From positions 62,001 to 126,000 of IMG/VR virus record IMGVR_UViG_3300005613_000006: DNA of 64,000 bases. One strand, 5' to 3'. Both the position numbers and the translations under genes were made by a program. This stretch comes from a virus. Shown in pieces: positions 57,345 to 63,686 of this stretch; the stretch's first letter is position 1, and every line of letters starts with the position of its first letter. The notes under the pieces are model-generated. The model was not told where the DNA came from. It worked only from the letters and a program-made list of their open reading frames with translations, and made no database searches.

Positions 57345-58011
57345 AGTACGCACAACAGGTTGCACGTACTGTATAATAAATAGTGCCTATCACAAGTTCT
57401 CGGCAAAATCCGCGAGTGACTGGAGGTTTAGTATAGCGACAGTATTTCATGTACTCCATCTGTGAACACGGTAGTGAACCGCTTCACCCGCTTTGTCCCT
57501 GTTGTTGGGCGCTACCCCTCGCAACAGCACGACACTAGAGTGACACCTGTTCTGGGGTTCTCTCAGTGTAGTTGCAAGCTACCCTTGAGTCACTCCACAC
57601 AATCCTGCCACCCTCGGGCGGTAGCCGGTCTGTGTCCCTTTCGGGTTGGCGGTCTCGCCTTTCGGCTTGACCCGTAGACACTTCCAGTTGTCACACCCGC
57701 ATTTTAGGGGTTACCCCCATTTCCCGAGACTTGTTTATCTATTGCATAAATAGTCTGTAATCCGGTACTTCTGATAAATACGGAAAATCCACTATTCCTT
57801 CCAGTAGTATTCCATGAAAGGCCATGACTCTTACGTTCCGGCTACTCGGGCATTTCGTGGCACCCATACCACTTATCACCCACGCTACACGTTCCGTTGC
57901 CTGGGGTGTAACCCAGCCGTCAGAAACACGCTCTCGCATATTGGTCGGCAAGCCGACCGCCGTTCGCCCCGGTTAGGCAGAACAGTTTGAAAACCCTGCG
58001 ACAAAGGGTTT
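57345..58011 (-). ncRNA. Large ornate structured RNA (about 670 nt) in the tRNA array
   Basis: No credible protein gene lies here. On the minus strand many stems can be drawn: AACCCT/AGGGTT at the 5' end, GGTCGG-CTTG-CCGACC, CTGGG/CCCAG, GGGG-GTAA-CCCC, GCC-GAAA-GGC, CCC-GAAA-GGG, CTGTTG/CAACAG, a long-range GAGTGAC/GTCACTC, and GTACG/CGTAC at the 3' end. Three GNRA tetraloops appear only on the minus strand, which fixes the orientation. It fits exactly between tRNA-Cys and tRNA-Ile. Size, place and GNRA loops recall the GOLLD and ROOL phage RNAs; it may be one of them or a new class. Confidence 0.7.
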
Positions 58012-58013
58012 AG

Positions 58014-58084
58014 AGACAGCAGGGGGAATCGAACCCTCAAGTTACGGTGTTGCAGACCGCACGCCCGCCATGAGCATCACTGTC
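58014..58084 (-). tRNA. tRNA-Cys (anticodon GCA)
   Basis: The acceptor GACAGTG pairs with TGCTGTC (two wobbles), the anticodon stem GCGGT/ACCGT has loop CTGCAAC, the T-loop is TTCGATT, and T73 is followed by CT. Confidence 0.88.
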
Positions 58085-58113
58085 TTATTCTTTCAGGCAG
58101 CTTTGCTGCCCAG

Positions 58114-58184
58114 TACGGGTACTCGGAATTGCACCGAGACCAACAGCTTGGAAGGCTGTCGTGCTGCTATTACACCACACCCGC
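58114..58184 (-). tRNA. tRNA-Gly (anticodon TCC)
   Basis: The acceptor GCGGGTG pairs with TACCCGT, the anticodon stem ACAGC/GCTGT has loop CTTCCAA, the T-stem CTCGG/CCGAG has loop TGCAATT, and A73 is followed by CT. The 29-base spacer to tRNA-Cys holds a GGCAGC/GCTGCC hairpin. Confidence 0.88.
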
Positions 58185-58190
58185 ATATTG

Positions 58191-58287
58191 CCTACTTTCC
58201 AAGACCTAACACTGGATAAGGGTATTTCACCTTACCCAGGGTTTGCCCGAACATGCGTCGCTTATGTACCTTAGCGTAGAAAGTAAG
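58191..58287 (-). ncRNA. Cloverleaf-like RNA element of 97 nt, not a normal tRNA
   Basis: A 9-bp closing stem (CTTACTTTC with GAAAGTAGG) encloses CGCT/AGCG (with a GG-containing 10-base loop), GGG-CAAA-CCC and a 10-bp CTGGGTAAGG/CCTTATCCAG hairpin. It fills the gap between tRNA-Lys and tRNA-Gly with 2-6 bases to spare. No anticodon loop fits. Confidence 0.45.
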
Positions 58288-58289
58288 AG

Positions 58290-58361
58290 TGGCTCCCTTC
58301 GGACTTGAACCGAAACCTAACGCCTTAAGAGGGCGCAATGCTACATTGACACCAGAGAGCC
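58290..58361 (-). tRNA. tRNA-Lys (anticodon CTT)
   Basis: The acceptor GGCTCTC pairs with GGGAGCC, the anticodon loop is CTCTTAA, the T-stem TTCGG/CCGAA has loop TTCAAGT, and A73 is followed by CT. The HNH gene upstream ends 21 bases inside it on the same strand. Confidence 0.9.
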
Positions 58362-58808
58362 TTTGATTTTACATAAATGTTTTTTGTATACCTTTACCAA
58401 TCCAGCGTGGACTTTACGATGACAGTTAGCACAAATAACTGCGCACTTTCTGATTTCATCAAACACCTTGGGGCTTTTGTTGCGTGTCATTCGAGACACG
58501 CTTTGTTCCTTTTTGGTACTGTCTAGGTGATGAAAGTCTAAACATACAGGCTCGTTCTCACCACATAAACAACAAGTATTATCTTGTTTGATGTCGTTGA
58601 TTCGCTGCACAAACTTTTGCCGTTGTTTAGCAGCCCGAAGCGATGCTCTCTTGTCTTGTTTTTCCAAACGCTGATAAGAAGCGATAGCACCTTGCTTGGC
58701 ACAAATTTTACAGTACGAATGTCGGCCATCTTTGGTCGAGGCATTTTTATAGAATTCCGTTAAGGGCTTGGTTGCCCCACATTTGCGGCATTGTTTTGAT
58801 GTTGTCAT
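58341..58808 (-). CDS. Stand-alone HNH homing endonuclease within the tRNA array
   Basis: A 155-residue protein. The N-terminal knuckles CRKCGATKPLTEFYKN and YCKICAKQGA are followed by CCLCGENEPVCLDFHHLD and CAVICANCHRKVHAG, a compact HNH. It has its own promoter and its stop falls in the 5' part of tRNA-Lys(CTT), so mRNA and tRNA share bases. It separates two tRNA-Lys genes. Confidence 0.85.
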   Translation of the reverse strand: MTTSKQCRKCGATKPLTEFYKNASTKDGRHSYCKICAKQGAIASYQRLEKQDKRASLRAAKQRQKFVQRINDIKQDNTCCLCGENEPVCLDFHHLDSTKKEQSVSRMTRNKSPKVFDEIRKCAVICANCHRKVHAGLVKVYKKHLCKIKGSLVSM

Positions 58809-58831
58809 AGTAGAATCTTCTTTCTACTATA

Positions 58832-58841
58832 ATTATACACC
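58832..58841 (-). promoter_or_regulatory. GGTGTATAAT promoter of the HNH gene
   Basis: TTTTTGGTGTATAAT on the minus strand, 24 bp before the ATG at 58808. It would also transcribe the downstream half of the island. Confidence 0.7.
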
Positions 58842-58873
58842 AAAAATGTTAAAAGCCTCAACAAAATTCTAAG

Positions 58874-58946
58874 TGGACCCACTCGGAGTCGAACCGAGAT
58901 ACCTTGATTAAAAGTCAAGAATGTTAACCATTGACATTATAGGTCC
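58874..58946 (-). tRNA. tRNA-Lys (anticodon TTT)
   Basis: The acceptor GGACCTA pairs with TGGGTCC, the anticodon stem TTGA/TCAA has loop CTTTTAA, the T-stem CTCGG/CCGAG has loop TTCGACT, and A73 is followed by CT. Confidence 0.92.
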
Positions 58947-58947
58947 G

Positions 58948-59020
58948 AGGCGGGTACAGGAGTCGAGCCTGTGGCTCAGGGTTATGAACCCTGCATGTTT
59001 ACTACCTACACTAACCCGCT
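58948..59020 (-). tRNA. tRNA-Met (anticodon CAT), initiator-like
   Basis: The anticodon stem CAGGG/CCCTG has three G-C pairs next to loop TTCATAA, as in initiator tRNAs. With T-stem ACAGG/CCTGT the first acceptor pair is an A-C mismatch, also initiator-like, but the D-stem base 11 is T as in elongators. Only one base separates it from tRNA-Lys. Confidence 0.82.
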
Positions 59021-59025
59021 TCAAG

Positions 59026-59098
59026 TAGGTCGTCAGGGAGTCGAACCCCGCCCTTGAAACCTTATAAGAGTTTCTGGCACCACCGATGCCCACGACCC
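59026..59098 (-). tRNA. tRNA-Ile (anticodon TAT)
   Basis: The acceptor GGGTCGT pairs with ACGACCT, the anticodon stem AAACT/GGTTT has loop CTTATAA, the T-stem CGGGG/CCCTG has loop TTCGACT, and A73 is followed by CT. It would read the rare codon AUA. Confidence 0.85.
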
Positions 59099-59099
59099 A

Positions 59100-59360
59100 T
59101 ACGCACACGCTAAACTCTACGTCCCAATGGATTACGAACGCAAAACCGTGTGCGTCGATGGCATTCGCCATCCAAAGAGTCCTGACTGGTTCGCCTTCTG
59201 TGTTTATCCCTTGCAGCAACCCATAGGTGTCGCTTCAACTGCAAGGCCCAGTATCTCTCACCGTACATCTCAGGGCTGTTGCCAACCACGTTCGTCAGCT
59301 TACACCCAGGCTTTCGAGGCCCCCATCGGAAGACTACGGACTGCCGTTTTCTGGACTCAG
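59100..59360 (-). ncRNA. Second structured RNA (about 260 nt) in the tRNA array
   Basis: On the minus strand GAGTCC (59353-59358) pairs with GGACTC (59177-59182), closing a domain of about 180 nt that contains the 8-bp stem CCTTGCAG/CTGCAAGG (59209-59246). Next come the hairpin GATGGC-GAAT-GCCATC (59157-59172) and a domain closed by CGCACAC/GTGTGCG (59102-59154). These domains fill the space between tRNA-Ala and tRNA-Ile with almost no bases left over. Small open frames crossing it have no credible start or motif. I do not recognise the class. Confidence 0.6.
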
Positions 59361-59428
59361 TGGAGCGACGGGGACTCGAACCCCGCCTCCGACCGTGCAA
59401 AGGTCAGGTCTAGCCCTCTAGCCACCCC
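59361..59428 (-). tRNA. tRNA-Ala (anticodon TGC)
   Basis: The acceptor GGGGTGG pairs with TCGCTCC (three wobbles), the anticodon stem TGACC/GGTCG has loop TTTGCAC, the T-stem CGGGG/CCCCG has loop TTCGAGT, and A73 is followed by CT. It is the first gene after the island promoter. Confidence 0.85.
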
Positions 59429-59449
59429 TTTTTGCTCGTCGTACAAGGT

Positions 59450-59477
59450 ATTATACACCGGGAATTCGGTTTGTCAA
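59450..59477 (-). promoter_or_regulatory. Main tRNA-island promoter: TTGACA-N16-TATAAT
   Basis: TTGACA (59472-59477) and TATAAT (59450-59455) on the minus strand, 16 bp apart, with GGTG before the -10. The -35 overlaps the stop codon of the FkbM gene. It should drive the island from tRNA-Ala to the terminator at 56108. Confidence 0.85.
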
Positions 59478-60103
59478 CCAACTTTTTGAAGATTTTCATG
59501 GACAAACCAAGCATCCCAGCCAACTTCCCTCATCCAGGTGTATCCCTTATCCCTCAGAAAAGTGGTAATATCCTCCAAATACTTGCGGTCTCGCCCCTCA
59601 TGGCAGTTGTGTTCCACGGTGATAATTCCAAACACCCAGGTCCAGTCGTAGGATTTCAGAATGTCTAGCTCCGAGCCCTCTGTGTCGATGGACAGGTAGT
59701 TAACGTAGGAAGGAGCGCCGTGTTCGGCCAGGAGGTCATGTAACGTGACGCACGGAATCTCCACTTCCCTCCCAAACTGCTGTCTTTCTTTCTGATACGG
59801 CTGGTCGAGGTCAACAAACTCTGAAATGGTGGAGCAAACACCACCAGAAAAATCAACCTCGGTGAACTTCACGGTTCCGTTGTGGGTCCACACAGCCCGC
59901 TTGTCCCTCTTGCATGTACGCCCGAACTTGTCGTATTGTTCGTCGTTTATCAACGGGTCCACGCAAATTCCTTGCCACCCCGCCTCGTCTAACAAAAACG
60001 AGTTGCTGAAATGCTCCGCATGGCTTGCGCCGACCTCCACATAGAAGCCCTCGTTCCCTACTTTCTCCAACACGAACTTGTCCTGTCCTAACTGACTAGG
60101 CAT
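59474..60103 (-). CDS. FkbM-family methyltransferase
   Basis: A 209-residue protein. GFYVEVGASHAEHFSNSFLL is the SAM loop, ICVDPLINDEQY motif II, and YLSIDTEGSELDILKSYDW the FkbM signature. It probably methylates a sugar or similar hydroxyl group. It overlaps the sulfotransferase upstream by 8 bases. Confidence 0.87.
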   Translation of the reverse strand: MPSQLGQDKFVLEKVGNEGFYVEVGASHAEHFSNSFLLDEAGWQGICVDPLINDEQYDKFGRTCKRDKRAVWTHNGTVKFTEVDFSGGVCSTISEFVDLDQPYQKERQQFGREVEIPCVTLHDLLAEHGAPSYVNYLSIDTEGSELDILKSYDWTWVFGIITVEHNCHEGRDRKYLEDITTFLRDKGYTWMREVGWDAWFVHENLQKVG

Positions 60104-60719
60104 AACCCTTCTCCTTTAACCAAGGTCCAAAGGTGTCTTCAATCTGTTCTATCAACTTAGGGCTTAGAACTTCCTTGTAGTACCCAGGCACTCGCTTGGT
60201 GAAGTGTTGATGATGCAGCAAGTTCGTACTGTCATAGGTCGCGCTTGAATACTTGGAATGTTCCATGTCTTGCACAGCCCTCGCTATTGCCTGCGGTTCA
60301 CACCACAAGCCCATAACTTCGGCAATACTTTCAATCAACGAAACAGGCTCTCCTATCAGAAGTCGATACTCAAACTCGAACGTAGACAGGGGCCTGTAGT
60401 ATTCGTATCCCTCAACAGCGCTGTGTAATGCCCCTATTACATTGCTGGCGTTTACCCACTTCTTGAGCATGAGCGAGGCCGCAACGTCCCTCAAGTCGCG
60501 ATAGCAAGTAAAAATGACCGAACCCTCTACCAACTTAGGGGTCTTGTCATGCACCTTGATTACAGCCGCCTCAAAGTTTGCGCGCCAATCTGCCTGGAAA
60601 CTGGTGACGTATCCAACATGCACTGGGTCATAATGCTGCTCTGTCAACAGCCTCACGACGTTGTACAACCAAGTGCTGCCGCTTCGCGACATGCCAGCAC
60701 ATAGATACATTGGTTTCAT
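60096..60719 (-). CDS. Sulfotransferase-like protein
   Basis: A 207-residue protein. CAGMSRSGSTWLYNVV is the PAPS 5'-phosphosulfate loop and VIFTCYRDLRDVAASLMLKK the 3'-phosphate binding segment, in the order of the sulfotransferase family. The C terminus (LLHHQHFTKRVPGYYKEVLS) fits the substrate-side helix. It would move a sulfate from PAPS to a carbohydrate or other acceptor. Together with the FkbM and exostosin-like genes it suggests a modified glycan. Confidence 0.8.
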   Translation of the reverse strand: MKPMYLCAGMSRSGSTWLYNVVRLLTEQHYDPVHVGYVTSFQADWRANFEAAVIKVHDKTPKLVEGSVIFTCYRDLRDVAASLMLKKWVNASNVIGALHSAVEGYEYYRPLSTFEFEYRLLIGEPVSLIESIAEVMGLWCEPQAIARAVQDMEHSKYSSATYDSTNLLHHQHFTKRVPGYYKEVLSPKLIEQIEDTFGPWLKEKGYA

Positions 60720-60722
60720 AAG

Positions 60723-60795
60723 TACCCCGAGCAGGACTCGAACCTGCGGTCTTCGGATTAGGAATCCGCTGCGTTATCCTCTACGCCACCGGGGC
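60723..60795 (-). tRNA. tRNA-Arg (anticodon CCT)
   Basis: The acceptor GCCCCGG pairs with TCGGGGT, the anticodon stem CGGA/TCCG has loop TTCCTAA, the T-stem GCAGG/CCTGC has loop TTCGAGT, and A73 is followed by CT. The protein gene upstream ends inside it. Confidence 0.9.
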
Positions 60796-61033
60796 GTTGG
60801 TTTTTCAGAAGTTCTTTCATCTGTCTGTCTGCTTCCAGAGACATAACAAGGTCTACCGCGCTCTGGTAGATTTCATCTCCATACGTCTTACGAAGTATGT
60901 CATGCAAAATTCCACCGGCCTTGCCGAGAAATTCGGCATGAGTCCACATACTGGTCCCGCCGTTGTTGTCGATAACATGCGTCTTAGTTACCGTCAGCGT
61001 TCCGTGTTTCGTGTGCCAAATCTGTGGTTTCAT
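60758..61033 (-). CDS. Hypothetical small protein whose end lies in a tRNA gene
   Basis: A 91-residue protein. It starts MKPQIWHTKHGTLTVTKTHV and ends with a helix (DIYQ-like charged residues and ADRQMKELLKNQRPG). The last 12 codons are read from the tRNA-Arg sequence, which suggests the tRNA was inserted into, or captured from, the 3' end of this gene. The function is unknown. Confidence 0.55.
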   Translation of the reverse strand: MKPQIWHTKHGTLTVTKTHVIDNNGGTSMWTHAEFLGKAGGILHDILRKTYGDEIYQSAVDLVMSLEADRQMKELLKNQRPGGVEDNAADS

Positions 61034-61868
61034 TTTGCAACATCCTGAGAATGTGGTTATACGTTGCTTCTAGTGTGAAGTATTCCGGCCACACTTCTCT
61101 CACCCTCTCTTGCTTGCGAGCAATGTCGGCGCTGGTATGACTCCTCAATATGTCAGGCAGCCTGTCAATATCATCTATGTGACATTGAACACTGAACTCG
61201 CACCAATTCAAAACGTCAGCGTAAGGAAGCCATAACACATCGTAGATGTAAACTGGTATAGCTCCGTAGGCCAGTGCCTCGCATATACGAAATGAAGTTC
61301 TTCCATATCCGCGTGGGCACAGCGCGAAAATACACTTGCCCATTCTGTGCAAGGGGTCATGCTTAGTATCTTTGATGGAGAAATCTGAGAGCCCCTTCAA
61401 CGCCTCGTTCATGCGCCCCCGAACACCAGTCCGGTTGTTAGGAGGGTTTTTGATATGTCCAGCAAAGTAAGCAAATACATCTCGGTCTCCTTTAACCGGG
61501 ACGGTAACGATGTTGTACGTCAGAGGAATCGGTATATCCCCTTTGCCACCAGCTCCAAAAACCAACAAGTTTTCTGGGGGCTCCTCATACAAACCATCAT
61601 CGGCTTGTACTATAGTGAACGATGGTTCTGTGACCTGTTCGTTCATAAACTTTTGAAGTTCTCGACTGTACTCCTTGTTGGACCCAGGCCCAATGCCATA
61701 CTTGCAGTACACATGTGTCCAAAAGATTGGTAAGTAGTGACGCCGAATGTTGTCGGGCGGATTGTTCAGCCATCGCTCGTAGAAATAGTCTTCTATCTTT
61801 GGACCCACCTTTGGGTATCCTCGACACATACGAGACAATTCACGAAATCTGCCCAATGTATCAATCAT
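60984..61868 (-). CDS. Exostosin-like (GT47) glycosyltransferase
   Basis: A 294-residue protein. FALCPRGYGRTSFRICEALA near 195-215 and YGAIPVYIYDVLWLPYADVL next to it form the donor-binding signature of the exostosin family. There is no membrane anchor. Exostosin-type enzymes build sugar chains, unusual for a phage. It lies next to the sulfotransferase and FkbM genes. Confidence 0.8.
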   Translation of the reverse strand: MIDTLGRFRELSRMCRGYPKVGPKIEDYFYERWLNNPPDNIRRHYLPIFWTHVYCKYGIGPGSNKEYSRELQKFMNEQVTEPSFTIVQADDGLYEEPPENLLVFGAGGKGDIPIPLTYNIVTVPVKGDRDVFAYFAGHIKNPPNNRTGVRGRMNEALKGLSDFSIKDTKHDPLHRMGKCIFALCPRGYGRTSFRICEALAYGAIPVYIYDVLWLPYADVLNWCEFSVQCHIDDIDRLPDILRSHTSADIARKQERVREVWPEYFTLEATYNHILRMLQNETTDLAHETRNADGN

Positions 61869-61905
61869 AGTAATCTCCTATAGCCGGGATTCTGTGGTAG
61901 CTACG

Positions 61906-62118
61906 CTACCGCTCAACATTTATCTTAGCACCTACCCGAGCATCATCGGCCTGTTCATCGCCTAGCTCTGTTTGGCTTGCACCCTCGGTAGTGCAGTCGG
62001 ATGCTGGATGGCGTAACAAGAACATTTCTTTAGCAGCTTCTTCGTCGTACCCCCCTCCGAAACAATCGTCAAAAGAGTCTTCCAACATGTCAGCAAGTTT
62101 ACATCTTGATAATGCCAT
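61906..62118 (-). CDS. Hypothetical small protein
   Basis: 70 residues from MALSRCKLAD, chosen because AGGAGG lies six bases upstream. It is acidic with a few Cys (FDDCFGGGYDEEAAKEM). No motif is recognised. A GGTAGC/GCTACC hairpin overlaps its stop. Confidence 0.5.
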   Translation of the reverse strand: MALSRCKLADMLEDSFDDCFGGGYDEEAAKEMFLLRHPASDCTTEGASQTELGDEQADDARVGAKINVER

Positions 62119-62190
62119 CAGCATCCTCCTACCTTAAACAGTGGTGTCCTGAGCTTCCTGTAGGGCTACGCCCCACCGTTGAGCCAGAGA

Positions 62191-62499
62191 TTATCTGCGT
62201 GGTTGTGCCTGTTGTCTGTACTGCCACTTCCACCATCGCGCTCTCGCATACGGTCTCCAAACTGGTGGCGCGTATGGATAGCGTGGTACTACCTGTGGTG
62301 GCACCGGCCCAGGCTGGTAGAGCCAGGGTCGAATCCACGGACGGTATGGGTATGGGGCCACGTATGGCTGCGCGTATGGCTGGCCGTAGTATGGTCCCGG
62401 CTGTGGGCCTTGCGGAGCCTGTGGCTCTTGTGCGTCAACAACGCCACATAGCCCAATGCAAAGCAGCACGGCTGCTACGATTGCTAGAATGTTTTTCAT
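62191..62499 (-). CDS. Secreted Pro/Tyr-rich protein
   Basis: A 102-residue protein. A signal peptide (ILAIVAAVLLCIGLCGVVDA) is followed by about 80 residues of P, Y, Q, W and R in repeats such as PYYGQPYAQPY and PYPYRPW. It could be an extracellular or membrane-associated protein. No function is known. It is the second secreted low-complexity protein in the window. Confidence 0.6.
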   Translation of the reverse strand: MKNILAIVAAVLLCIGLCGVVDAQEPQAPQGPQPGPYYGQPYAQPYVAPYPYRPWIRPWLYQPGPVPPQVVPRYPYAPPVWRPYARARWWKWQYRQQAQPRR

Positions 62500-62711
62500 G
62501 GGTTCTTACTCCGTTCAAACTGTGTAATACAATCTTCTATTGTCGGTCCTATAAAGCTACGCACTTCTGCGCATTGATATGTGCCATCTGGTCGCCTAAT
62601 AGGTTTAGGCAGATTGCGCCAGATGCGCAACATCATATCGTTTCCTTGGGTCGGTGGGTCGTAGAAGATTCCCCACGACCATCCTTTTGGTACTTGTATC
62701 TTGATACTCAT
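62496..62711 (-). CDS. Hypothetical small protein
   Basis: A 71-residue beta-rich protein (SIKIQVPKGWSWGIFYDP, CAEVRSFIGPTIEDCITQF). It overlaps the secreted protein by 4 bases and starts 3 bases from tRNA-Leu(GAG). The function is unknown. Confidence 0.5.
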   Translation of the reverse strand: MSIKIQVPKGWSWGIFYDPPTQGNDMMLRIWRNLPKPIRRPDGTYQCAEVRSFIGPTIEDCITQFERSKNP

Positions 62712-62713
62712 AG

Positions 62714-62797
<84 letters not shown>

Positions 62798-62799
62798 AT

Positions 62800-63414
62800 T
62801 CACTTCGCTCTAACTAGATTGTCAATATCTCCATGTTTCCCAGGCAAAATGTAGATTACACCACGACGCCTACCAATAGCTTTGTCGTTATAATAGTGTG
62901 TGAAATTTTCTCCATAAATACCAACAACACTATCTCTGATATAGTGCCAATCTAAGCGACACTGCTTTTGTGCGCGAGGACATCTGTGTGCATCAAAGCC
63001 AAATCCACGGTATGGATTATGTATATCGTGTATTACTATAACTGAGTTGTCTTCTTTGTGCTTAGCAATCACATCTAGTTCATCTAACAAGGGCCAATCT
63101 GTTCGGTCGTGTGCGTCCAAGTAAAACAAAACAGGACGCTGGGTCTTCTCGTCAGACAAGATTTGCCCCAAAACAAATTGAGATGAGCCATGTTCAGCAT
63201 TGATGTTTTTATGGCCAAGGTCGTTGAAAAACTTTTGGGCCTCACAAAAATATCCCCTGTGCTTTTCAATGGTACACACCACAGGAACCATCTTTGCTAA
63301 GGCAACTGCGGTATGTCCTTTATCAGTTCCAGTTTCAACAATAGTTTGAATATCGAACTGGCAAACTAGCTTTTCAATGCTGTATCCTATGTGTGTGTCA
63401 TCTTCAAATGCCAT
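62800..63414 (-). CDS. SAM-dependent methyltransferase (CmcI/TylF-like)
   Basis: A 204-residue protein. TIVETGTDKGHTAVALAK is the SAM loop, CTIEKHRGYFCEAQKF motif II, and LFYLDAHDRTDWPLLDEL carries the metal-binding DxH typical of this class. It may methylate a sugar or a small molecule. Its ATG lies within the last codons of a truncated radical SAM gene. Confidence 0.72.
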   Translation of the reverse strand: MAFEDDTHIGYSIEKLVCQFDIQTIVETGTDKGHTAVALAKMVPVVCTIEKHRGYFCEAQKFFNDLGHKNINAEHGSSQFVLGQILSDEKTQRPVLFYLDAHDRTDWPLLDELDVIAKHKEDNSVIVIHDIHNPYRGFGFDAHRCPRAQKQCRLDWHYIRDSVVGIYGENFTHYYNDKAIGRRRGVIYILPGKHGDIDNLVRAK

Positions 63415-63595
63415 TTTGCGGCCCTTCTTTGATTGTATAATTAGAGATTTTTGTACACGAAATAAACTCGCGAACTTGTTCTAGTGTGAGTTGGTAGTCT
63501 TTGTTGTCGAGTCTTATTGATGTATTGACGCAATGAGGACACCTACACTGACATGCTGAACACACCTCAAACTTCATGTTGGGAATAACGCACAT
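63404..63595 (-). pseudogene. Truncated radical SAM protein (N terminus only)
   Basis: 63 residues from MCVIPNMKFE after GGAG. CSACQCRCPHCVNTS has the CxxxCxxC cluster motif. The frame stops after about 63 residues (KEGPQNGI), well before the GEP motif, and runs into the methyltransferase start. It is probably a gene remnant, or a small iron-sulfur protein. Confidence 0.6.
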
Positions 63596-63611
63596 TGCAA
63601 TCTCCAATCAG

Positions 63612-63686
63612 TGGGCCATACTGGATTTGAACCAGCGACTTCCGCGATGTCAACGCGACACTCTAACCGGACTGAGTTAACGGCCC
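63612..63686 (-). tRNA. tRNA-Val (anticodon GAC)
   Basis: The acceptor GGGCCGT pairs with ATGGCCC, the anticodon stem CGCG/CGCG has loop TTGACAT, the T-stem GCTGG/CCAGT has loop TTCAAAT, and A73 is followed by CT. Confidence 0.9.

Noticed and set aside
57371-57380. TATAAT on the plus strand at 57372-57377 as another promoter
   Set aside because: It lacks the GGTG extension and a -35 box at the right distance, no plus-strand gene follows, and it lies within the folded 3' part of the large RNA.
57739-57951. 70-codon minus-strand open frame in the large RNA
   Set aside because: Its codons cover several stable hairpins, it has no ribosome site and no recognisable domain; structure explains the region better.
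59100-59360. tmRNA
   Set aside because: No tRNA-Ala-like acceptor with a tag-coding frame could be assembled; the closing stems do not match the tmRNA layout.
59110-59489. Open frames on both strands across the 260-nt RNA and tRNA-Ala
   Set aside because: They read through tRNA-Ala and the paired domains, and have no motif or ribosome site.
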